This document shows, piece after piece, positions 42,601 to 54,600 of a stretch of DNA of 64,000 bases; position 1 is the stretch's first letter; every line of letters starts with the position of its first letter. The DNA lies in assembly GCA_963989385.1 (NCBI GenBank), contig OZ022499.1:76818203-76882202 (forward strand). Reading direction: 5' to 3'. The DNA comes from Ctena decussata. Lineage: Eukaryota > Mollusca > Bivalvia > Lucinida > Lucinidae. The notes under the pieces were generated by a model, which saw only the letters and a program-made list of their open reading frames with translations, did not search any database and was not told the DNA's origin. The translations under genes were made by a program, and so were the position numbers.

Positions 42601-45600
42601 ATTTAGTGTCTTTATGGTAGGTTGGTATCTTATGGGGGCATCTTCATTGTGACATGAGAAAACAGACAGCATACCAGTGCAACAAAGACAATGGTCAGTT
42701 TGCGCATAATGTGCAGATACTTCTGAACATTGGCTGCACAACGCAAGTCCTGATCTTGCTCTGGCTGAACCCAGTGAAAACAGGTTGATAACCAATAGGG
42801 ACAGCTGTTTCTTTTGTGTTCTTATAATGATGGTGGCTGACAGAGCTCCAGATAAAGTGATTTGGGATCTAGTTTCTGTATGTACAATAATATGAGCCCA
42901 GGAGCATATAATTTCTCTAGAGAAATTATTTGCTCTTGATGAGCCACAAGACAAAAAAAACCCAAAAAGTGGCATATGCGTCCAGCGAAGACTCAGATCA
43001 ACCTGGGCATCTGCCCAGTCTGATCAGAGTCTCCGCTGTCTGCATGAAGGTAGCTTAAACCCTTAGCTACCCTTTAAGTGCTTAGCAAAGAGCCTGATCA
43101 GACTGGTTGGATGCCCAGGCTGATCTGAGTCTACGCTGGGCACACAACAACTTTGTTGGTTTGCTCGTGTTGCGGCTCATATATACTTTGACCTACATTG
43201 TGGCCCCTCAGCAGAACTGCCCTCTAAGCCAGTTCTAATGAAGGCAACAACATGTTTTTTTGTTGAGAAATCCCAGAATATCATCGAGATTTCATTTTAT
43301 CTTGAGCTCTGATAATGAGGGTAGCATGATTGGTGGTTGTTATTACATTATTCTGTTGTTCTGCAGACTGTGAGAGCATTGATTTATTGAAATTTTATAG
43401 GTTTAAAACAACTTAATACTTTATTTTCGTGTAGAACAAAAATAAGATTTTAGAGGATTTAATCAAGAAATGCTACCAATCTAATCAGACAATATGATCT
43501 GGTGTTTTTATTTATATAACAAACATATTAATTCTAAAAATGCCCCGCTCTATTAATATGCCCTTCCCCTCTAATTTTCTGAGAATGTTATAATGACCTA
43601 CCAAATTTCAAAATTCTAGATAGTCCACAACATATTTCATGCAGTTGCGTGCAGTTGTCTGCTATTTTAGTGATGGTCTTGATGGAAACGTGCTTCCTAC
43701 CTCCCACCCCCCTCACCACCACCACCACAAACACAGACACAGACAACTGATTAAATACAGTGATAATTAGTGGTAATAACCCTAAATATTGGGCAGAAAT
43801 GCCAAACTTTGTAGACCTGCCTATAAAAGCCACTTGATCAGGGTCTGTACTGTCACAAGAAAAATCAGCTCATTCAAATTGTAGGACAACTACATCAAAT
43901 TGTTAAGATTGATGTCCCAGTATTAAGGGTAATTGTGGTAAGGACATATACAAGTTTATCATTGAGCAGTCTGAGAATTCCCATGAGCCCTGGTTTTATT
44001 GTTGAGCTCTATCTCTGTTCAGAATAAAAGGTTATCAAATTATTGGAATCCTTTTAATTAGCAGAAATGGATCAGATGGACCAGTGATGCTGCTTTATTT
44101 GGAATTCCTGTTTTTACAGTATGTCTTAGCCTCTTTGTAACATCCAGGCAGGCATACAAGGTTGAAATGTCATATCAACATTGATGCGACATCTTGAAAT
44201 CACATTTCTAGCCTCTTTGTAACATCCAGGCAGGCATACAAGGTTGAAATGTCATATCAACATTGATGCGACATCATGAAATCCCATTTCTAGCCTCTTT
44301 GTAACATCCAGGCAGGCATACAAGGTTGAACTGTCATATCAACATTGATGCGACATCATGAAATCGCATTTCTAGCCTCTTTGTAACATCCAGGCAGGCA
44401 TACAAGGTTGAAATGTCATATCAACATCGATGCAACATCATGAAATCGCATTTACATTTTTACAGCATTGTTTCTATGTCATGGCACAGCTAGTGTAAGG
44501 GTATTATTTATTAACACTTCAAATGCCATAAAAACAAACAACAAATTTTACATCTGCAAAATTTCGATTATTTTTTGTCTATTGCAAACGATGTAGATCC
44601 AGATGAGATGGCTCATAATGAATCATATGAGCCACCTCTAACTACCGGTACAGTGTACTTCATTTTTGGCTCAGATCAGTTATACTCATGCCCAATTAGG
44701 GTAAGCCTCTTGTATTTCATAATTTTGCTTTATTTGGCAAGCTTCCTTCTTTGATATTGGCTATTCACTTGGAAAAGTTGCATAATTATCCAAAAGAATT
44801 GGACACCAGAACCAGTTTACTGCCATTATCCTAAAATTTGAATGTTCTGATTTTATTGTGAATGTGTGAAATATTGCTGGTAAAGCAGCAGTGTAGACCC
44901 TGATCAGACTGCTCCTGATGAGCAGTCTGATCATGGTCTACACTCTTTGCTGAGGCAATTCTTCCCTAATATTTAGGGTATTTTCATAGCTGGTATCTGA
45001 TGATCAGTGAAGAATTCCAGACCTGATGTCTCCATTTCACAAAAGACTTGTTGAAATATTCAGAAGATATTCTGCAGAATTTGAGAGAAACGTGGGTAAT
45101 GGACCAATTTATGCTTCTATTCATCCAGAGAGTAAGAAGCATGTTGTGGTTTAAAATCCTCACTGGCCCCATGACAGAAAATCTCTTTCTGTCGACCCAG
45201 CAGTAAACGGGTACCTGGGGTTTGGCCAAATTTGGCCCTGTCTTTCATATGCTGCCGGATGTGTGGTGCTGACATTCTCCATCCAACAAAATGCAGACCT
45301 CTGTACCACTATGATCAGCTGGAAAGAACATTTACTCTAAACGTTTAGACCATATTGTACCATATTAATCCTAATAAACACCCCTGCTCTAATAAAAACT
45401 CCTTGCCTATTTTACGAAAATAATGTTATATAAGCTTGCATGAATTCCTATTTGCTTCTTCGGATTATGTAGGCCTTCAACATGGGGCTCTACTCATAAA
45501 GGAAAGAATTTGCTCCTAGAAGAGCAAAGTCTTTCCTTTAGGAGTTGACCCCTACTGAGAGGGGAGGCAAAAATAGTAGAGTTGCTTCTTCTGGAGGTAT

Positions 45601-48600
45601 ACCCATTCACCTTTATACTGTTTATTAGAGGTGTTTTGGCAGTGGCTGGTTTACTACACTTTAGGCTCCAAATATAACACCCCTGCTTTTGTAAAATGCA
45701 ATGCTCTTGGGGCATTTAATGGGATTAATACATGATGTGCATGCAAGATTTAGGTGAGTTCTTGCAGGGCAAGTTATGGAGTTTTTGGTTTTGGAACCAG
45801 ACAAACTTCAAAGACAAAATGACTTCTCTAAATTGAAATAGACTGAAACTGAATATTAATGTCAGTATGATTGTTTGACAGTTTTTGATATATTTAGTGT
45901 CTGACAAAATCTTTTTACATATATATGTGTACACAATGTAAAGTATATTAAGCATTCACTATACATGTACGTCAAAATATTTTAATATGGTATTTTACAC
46001 TACATTACCGGTATTTACAAGTATATAGTAATATGACATAATTTTAAAGAGCCACATGTCTAAGTACTTGTATCAGCCAATTATATGTCATCCGCCTACT
46101 TAACTTCTGAACCAGAAGTTCTGCTCAGGGTTTTTCACTACCCTTGTTCTTTCCTGCTACTTTGCAGATTATGACATATGTATATTCCTTATGTGTGTGG
46201 CCATACAGGAGGCTTTAGAAGCGGGGTCCCCAGAAACCCATATCCATAAACGTTGGAAATGTATCCCTTTGAATACATAATGGTTCTGTCAAGTATCCCT
46301 AAAATCTGGAATCCCTTGTTTCCCAATGTCCCCAAATACCCTTCCACACAGGGTATAATGGATTCCGCCAATTTTCCCTTCCTGCAGAGACTGACCGTCA
46401 TATTTGGCTTCCGCCGAGACTGTCTGCGAACTCTTGCTTCCTGCAGAGACTACTGTCCTTGAAAAATGGCTTCCTGCCGAGACTGTCCGCGTGATTCTGC
46501 TTCCTGCCGAGGCTCTCGGCAGGAAGCAGAATCAGGCGGACAGTCTCTGCAGGAAACCATTTATCATGTACAGAAGTCTTGGCAGGAAGCAAGAGTTCGC
46601 GGACAGTCTCGACAGAAGCCAAATATGATGTACAGTCTCTGCAGGAAGCGAAAATTAGCAGAATCGATTATACCCTGTGTTCCAAGGCTTTGTATATGTG
46701 GATCAGGCTCACTTTTCAGCTTTGGTCATGATGTTTGAGCTCTTGGGTGGATCTGGGAGAGGGGGTGGTTGTGGTCGGGCAATGTTGCTGTATAACTTCC
46801 AGTGCCTGGGCTTCCTATTTATTTGATACTGTGCTTGCAGTAGGTGCAGGTGGCAGTTCTTTGGACTTTTTTTTATGTCCTTACCATGTCTGTTCTTTTC
46901 TCCCTCTCTCTGGGAGACGACTGATATAGATTGAAATACTGTCTCAAAGAGCTGATAAACCCAAAAACAACCAACCAACCAAATGGATCTGGAAGAGAAA
47001 GTCTTGAAAATGTAGCTTATCATTCATTGCTGACATTTTTTAATTGAATTACAGAGGGTGGACAAAAGTGTTCGTTAAATCATGACGTTGCCGTTAACTT
47101 CAGTGCATTTCCACTTTTGCTGAAAAATTAATTACATGAGAAGCATAAAATATACCGTCATGAAAATTATACTAGTGTGTAGCTAAATGATTTATGCAAT
47201 ATAAAAAACATTTTTATATGTTTGTGATCTCTAGTTGCAGAGTTGTGATTATTTAAATATTGGGTAAATTTTTAGAAAACCCTGTTTCCATTGACGTCAA
47301 TGGTGACGTTAGCAAAATTTGCCGCAAGAAAATACCTAAATGAGGTTAAAGTAGTGCCAAATAGTAACTATAGATTCCAGGAGAGCAAGAAATTGATTTA
47401 TATTGCCCAAATGATGTAGCTAAACATTGGTGCAATTTTAATATAAATATCTATTATACTTTTCTCACAATAATTTTTGCGCTAAAAGGAAAAATGCATT
47501 AAAGTCAATGGTAACGTCATGATTTAACGAACACTTTTGTCCACCCTCTGTAGTACTAATATAATATAATCTTATTTTGGAAGTGTTTAAACTGGCCAGT
47601 TATATTGATATGTTTGTGATTTACATAGGATTAATTCAACAGTATGCCATGATAACCCAAAATATTGATTCAGAACTTCCTGAACAGACAGTGCAGACCC
47701 AGATCAGACTGCTCCTCAAGGAGCAGTGTGATGTTTGCCAGTCTGCCAGAAAATATTTGACATCCTGCAGTAGCCAGATTGTATTATCAAATTATATGAT
47801 TTTAGGATATGACTAAATACATTGAAAGGTCCATATAAGGAAACAATTCTGATTCTGATTCTGAAGGATATTATGGTAATTCTTTGACGGTTAATTTTGT
47901 GATTACATAATGACTTTTTTTGTTGCATAAAAATGTATATCATGTATTTATTTGTAAATTTCACCTTTAATCAGATTAGTGTGTTTTTTCTTTTCTTTTA
48001 TTATTTCATTAAAAGTGCATGAATGCTTTACTGGGTTTTTGTTTAATATTTTCATGTACAAAGTAAAGCGCACACCCAAACTATTTAACTCTTTCACTAC
48101 CAAAAAGCAGACGACAAAATTTACGTCTGCAAAAATTAAAGAAATGTCTTGTCCAAGACTTTTTATATTAAGAATTCAAAGACTAGAGGGCAAACAGTGT
48201 AGATCTAGATGAGGCGGCTCATAATGAGCCGCCTCATCAGGATCTACGCTGTTTGCAAATTTTGCTAATTGCGTCACTGGGGCTTAAAGAGTTAAGGACA
48301 AATGATCACCAATAATGACATTAGTAATATCAATTTGTTAATCAGTTTTACACGCAGATCTCTATGTCAGACGTATAGTATACCCTACAGACATTTTTTA
48401 TGAGATTTTATGTTACCACAAAGTCATGATTGTGACCAACGAAAAGTTGTATTTAAGATCCTGAATGGGACTGAAATGAAATATTGTCATGTTTCTTATT
48501 AATTATGATATGAGCCGCGCCACGAGAAAACCAACAAAGTGGTTGTGCACCCCGCGCGGACTCAGATCAATCTGAGCATCCGTCCAGTCTGATCAGACTC

Positions 48601-51600
48601 TTCGCTACTCGCTTAAAGGGTAGCTAAGGGCCTAAGGTACCTCCATGCTGACAGCGAAGACTCTGATCAGACTGGGCGGATGCCCAGGCTGATCTGAGTC
48701 TTCGCTGGACGCACAACCACATTGTTGGTTTTCTCCCGTCGCGGCTCATATATAGCTTTCCTGTTTCTGACAGACTTGCGTTAAGAGTCACCAAAGGGAG
48801 CAAAAAGAGCTTGCAGCTATTTAGGAAAGGTTTCCCCTTAATGACTAATATGAGTTCAGTTTGGTTTAAGATAAGATGTACATGTATCATGACGTTTTAA
48901 ACAAGTAAGTAAGTAAGTAAGTAAAGTCTTTATTTAACGAGGGTGACAACATTTAGCAAATGACAAAGCTAATCTTCCATGACCAACAAGTGACCAACAA
49001 ACAGAGGTGATTGCAGAGGTCCAACAAAAGTGACAAAGAGGCTTGATGAAAATTTTTTGATACGTTTCCATAATTCTTTGAAATACATAATTATTGTGGT
49101 CTTGCATCAGGGCCACATTTTTATGGAAAATGAATAAGAATTGTCTCTGAATGAGCTTAGTTGGTTCTGAGCTGAATGTTATAGTAAAATATATGGGTAT
49201 ACTATCATGTTTTCCACCATTTTTGCAAAGAAAAACAACTTTCGTGACATCCTGTGTGCTTCTCTGGTTGAAGAAACCCTTTCAAGAAGGGGTCTACTCT
49301 GAAAGAAAAGAATTTGCTCCAAGGGGAGCAAATTCTTTTCTGTAAGAGTTGACCCCTATTGAAAGGAAGGCTAAAAAGAAAATGATAGAGTTGCTTCCCC
49401 TGAAAGTGTACCAATTCACCTTCAATTTATTATATTCATGTAATAGACTTGTTTTGTTTTTATTCTTCTTCCTTAACTTTTCTCAGACATTTACAGGGTC
49501 TATTCTTGTTGCTGTCAACCCCTATAAGCCTGTACCAATCTACGAACAGGTTTGTGGCTTTATTTTAGGCTTTAATATTTTGAAAACTATGCATGTGTTG
49601 TGGCACTGTCCACATGCGTTTTTATCACACTGGCGTTAAGAAGCTGCACTATCAGCATCCAGTTTTCCATTCTGCATCATCCACATTTGCATCAGTGGTA
49701 GCATTTAAAGGCAGATGCAACAGAGTTTTCAGTGGAAATCTTATATAGATTATAAAATTAATAAATTAATTTTAATAAACGCCCCTGCCCTAGTAAGCAC
49801 CCCTGCCTCTTTTCCGAAAATAATGTTATATTAACTTGCATGAGTTCCTGTTTGTTTATTAGGATGACCTAGCTCTTCAAAGTGGGGTCCACTCTTAAAG
49901 GAAAGAATTTGCTCTTAGAGGAGCAAATTCTTTCCTATAAGAGTTGACTCTTACTGAGAAGGGAAGCAAAAAAAATAGAGTTGCTTCCTCAGTAAGTATA
50001 CCCATTTACCTCTAAACTGTTTATTAGAGGTATTTGAGCAGTGCCTGATTTACTACTTTTTAGGTTATAAATTACTCCCCCTTTGGTAAAATGCAACACC
50101 CCAAGGGCATTCAATAGGATTGATATGGTATTTGAGAGCATGAGCAAACAGCAAAAGTTTCATAGAACCTGTGTGATCATGCACACCCTCCAAAGAAATA
50201 ATTTATTAATACATGATATGCAAGTGATCTTTTCCATTAAACAGCTAGGCATTTCCACTCAATAATGTAGCCAGAAGCTGAGTTTCAGGACATTGCTAAT
50301 CTCCAAATAAGACTCAGATTCCATATTTAAAGTCACATGCCATATTTAGAAAATTCTGTGTTCCACGTGGAGTAGGTGTGCACCGAAAATAAATAATTTC
50401 TTATTTGTCCCAACTTGGAAACTGTTTCATTTTAGTATACTAGGAAACCTAGTTATGGTCATATCAGACTGAAAGGTTGTCTGAGTTTCTGCTCCATAGA
50501 TGTCCTAGAAGGCCTGAAAAATTCCACCATAACAGGTGCCTCATGCTGGAGGACTGGTAAAAGTTTTCTCTGCTTCCTGGGTAATTTACTGAAATCAGCA
50601 TACCACGGGTCAAGTAGGGTGAATGAATATTTGAAGAATTTATCAGCTCTGGATACTGTAGATGAGAATTTTTCAGAAGTGTCTTTTGGGTCTAATATGG
50701 CAAAATAGTACATCATATAGTTGATAGCAGATGTTACAGACTATATACAGTAGAACTTCAATGGCTCAGACAGGCTTGGTACCTCGAAAATTAGTTCCAA
50801 TAGCCATCAAGGGTAAGTTTCTATATAATGTGACCTCTAGGGACCAAGGAAAGAATTCTAGTCAGGCAGGGTTAATGAGCCATCAGGGTTTGAGCCATTT
50901 AATTTCTACTGTAGTTGGTATGGATGGATGGATGACTAGCAATTTTCCATCCTTTTCAACAGTATTTCAGTCATATCAGAACAGTGGGTGGGTAATAATG
51001 AAAAGCTGTGTGCAACAGAACCCTGCCAATAGTTGAAAGGATTTCAGCCTGTAGTGGTATTCGAACTTTGACCACTAGCTAATAGCAGCACTGGGCTTAT
51101 AGGTGGTAAGCTGGCTGAATGTAGCAACTGGTCTATATCAAAGAAAAAAGGTGACCAAATATGGACATGTGTCCATATTATAAAGAATGCATGAGGAAAA
51201 AATACAATTAAAAACAGTCTGTGGCTCAGTGTCTGCAATTAAGAACAACCGTAAAAATTCTAAATATTGGGACACTAAAAATAATTACCATTATTGTCCT
51301 AAAATTGAAACAGTTTGATTTTACAGTGCAGTAATGTGCCCAAAAAATGCAAATTGGATTGCAAATAGTGTAAACCCTAATCAGACTGCTCCTTGAGGAG
51401 CAGTCTGATCTGGGTTTGCACTATTTGCTCAGACCTAACTGTCCCAATATATAGAATTTAAAAGAAAAAAAACATTAGGGATGAATAAAACTATTGTAGT
51501 CTTAAGTGCTGTCATGAAAAAAGATGTCTGTTCTTAATGAGAGATTTTGCCTTTAAGTTTACAATTGTCTATTGATCATACTGACACACTGCAACCTTCT

Positions 51601-54600
51601 GATGTAAAATGACACAAACTTTTCTGATTCATCAGTTTCTCTATCTCGATTCTAACCAATCAGAATGCTGCCTAATTCTTATCAGTAGCTTTATGACTAA
51701 TATTCAATATTCAATAGAATTTGTAAATATTGTCCTGGCTGGACTTTTGTTGCCAAGAAAGTAGAATAATAGATCTTGGTCCAGAGTTGCAGATAACCCA
51801 GAATTTTGGGAATGAAACTGGACAGTTTCTGAGTCTTCATTAAAACGTAATGTTGTGTATCTAATTAGAATTGTCTCAGGTAATTCTTTAATTAGACCCA
51901 TAACACATCTTTGTATGGAGAAATATTAAGTCTTCACCTCTAAAATTGAAGCTTTAGTAGCAGTCTGGCATTTTGTTTGGTGCCATATGAGCCGTGACAC
52001 GAGAAAACCAACAATGTGGTTGTGCGCCCAGCGCATACTCAGATCCGCCTGGGCATCCGCCCAGTCTGATCAGAGTCTTCGCTGTCCACATGAAGGTAGC
52101 TTAGACTCTTAGCTACCCTTTAAGAGCTTAGCAAAGATTCTGGTCTGACTGGGCAGATGCCCAGGCTGATCTGAGTCTGCGCTAGAAGCACAACCACATT
52201 GTTGGTTTTCTTGTGTCGCGGCTCATATAAACATAGACAAGTCTGTAAAAAGCTGAGTCATACTAGTTATTAATAACACTTCTTGCTGGTCATTTTAGAG
52301 TTCTAAAAAATAATGGAATTGTATTTATCCAATATACAACATCTTATTGCTAAAGCCATATAATGTCACCTCAGATTCTGTATATCTGCGTATACATGTA
52401 CCATGCTATAAAATTGTGAAGATAAAAAAAGTGAAGGGTGCTCCTATTTGGGAAAGTGTCCTTTTAGGGAAACATGGTAATCAGAAATTCAGAATCTATC
52501 AAATAGGGCTCCCAGTTCTGCGCAAAGCCAGCAAAAAGCCATCGTTATGTCTCTTTAGAAAGACAAAATGGGACATTACAGATGGTATGGATACAATAGA
52601 GATAGTAATAATTAAGGGAATTATTGGAAATTTATTGGGGTTTTGCAAAATTACTGTCTTTCATCTTTGTGCTTCTGATCAATATGGATCAATATCTGAT
52701 ACCATAATTACCATACATATTGAGATAACTGAACCAATTATTGCAATTTTCATAAAATTTCAAGGTGTACAGGTACACTTCCTTGTTTTTATGCTCCCCC
52801 CTCTTTCCCCCATGCCCCCGCCACACCAATTCTCAAAACAATAAACTGGTTATTCCAAATGCATCAAGGGATTCTTAAGTCTTCGTTGTGAAGCGTCCAT
52901 GTGGCTGAGACTCCTGTGATCCAAAGCCGGGTACACTAACCACTCAGTGAGTGGTTAGTGTTCCCGGCTATGGATCGCAATCATGGTTTTGATTCTTGCT
53001 GGAAGCGAGAACCAAACCTAAATGCCGCTTAATTGCACAGAAGCCTTCATATGTACCTTCCCATCATCCTGATATGACTGAAATACTGTTGTAAAGGATG
53101 TAAAACTGTGGAGTCATCCATCCATCTATCCATCTTTAACCTGGTTTTGGCTTTGCCTTCGGTTGACAAAGAAAAGAATAAATTAATGCTAATAATTTAA
53201 TTCTACCTTGGCCCGGATTCATCAGTCATTTCCTCTTGATTGTGTGCATGTTTTGCTTGGTCATTCAGAGGGAAAATCTGAATGTCCTTCAGCATAGTTT
53301 AAATACTTTGTCTCTGTTTTCTTAAAACTTGACCAAAGTCATAGTGGTTGAAATTAAAATAACAGAGCTTCATTTTAATGGAAATTTTGATGATATTTCA
53401 GAGCTATATTTTCTTATTCTGCCATAAAAATATCGGTTGTTGTCCCCTCCTTACAACTGCCTTGACAATTGTAAGGATGGGGGTGGGGCAGGGGAGTAGG
53501 GGATACACATATATTTTTAAGACACAAGAAGCAGAATGAACTAATTTAAATTATCATCAAATATCCCTTATTTTGAGCTGTGGAGTCTTTTAAATACTTG
53601 GCTGTTTGCAATTCTCCTGATCAAAGTCATTTAAATTTCTCTGTTGATTATTTTGAGGAAAAATTAGTTATTTTGTAGCAAGCCCCAGTCTTCGGACAGA
53701 GCTGCCAGAGCATAAGAGAATAAAATAGCCTAGTAAGAGTCTACACTGTGTCCCATCCCACCAGCAATAGTTTAAGGTAAATGGGTACACTTCAAGGGAA
53801 GTGACTTTGCCAGTTTCATTTTTGCCTCTCTTTTGTGTAGGGGTCAATTCACAGATTCTTCCCTTTATGAGAAAACCCCTATTAAGAAAGATTTCCATAG
53901 ACAAGGAAGCAAACAGGAAGACACCAAATTTATTTTACTTAGTTAAGATGGCAGAAAAAAAATGTTCTCGTCAACAGAAATAACGTCAGGTTCTTCAAAT
54001 TTCAGGATAGGGTGGTCAGGTCAGGGGATGGTGCTGGGTTACTCAGTGCCGGAGTGTCTTACTAATTCTGATAATGAAAGGGCAAGGGCCTAAGTACTTT
54101 GCTTGCAGAAGGTTTTGGTGGGGATTGTTTGGCTATTATTTCTCTTGCCTATCGTCTCTTCTCTTTCTCCCTCTCTCTGAGAGATGGCTCAATATAGAAT
54201 GAAATACTGGCTCAAAGAGCCGTTAAACCCATTACACCACATTCCAACCAATCAGATTTTAAGATAATACAGTCATTGGTTTAAGCTGTTCCAACATTTA
54301 GGATTATTTTAAGAAAATCAGTTTATTGTTACAGTTTGTATTAATGTAAGTGGTCAGGAAATAAATTATAAACATTGTCCATTGTGTGGACGCGGAACAA
54401 AGCAAGAAATCACAGACTTGCCGGCTTTTTTGCCAGTCATAATTAGTATATTTTTAAGGGAGTTGTAAACAAAAACATCCTGTGTAGTGGCTCCAGCAGG
54501 GCTTCATAAAGCTGGGCTGATAACATGGGGTAATTCTTAGATAATATTTTTATTGATTTCTCCCTAAAACCATGTGGTGTGGCCCATAATAAGGCTACAC

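Noticed and set aside
42580..42975. 131-residue minus-strand frame
   Set aside because: Overlaps the start of a family A MITE and has no domain.
44127..44455. Regular repeats resembling a CRISPR array
   Set aside because: Units abut each other with no unique spacers and the setting is a eukaryotic intron.
52347..52844. 165-residue plus-strand frame in a myosin intron
   Set aside because: No recognisable domain and a typical intronic base composition; no repeat signature either. Not called.
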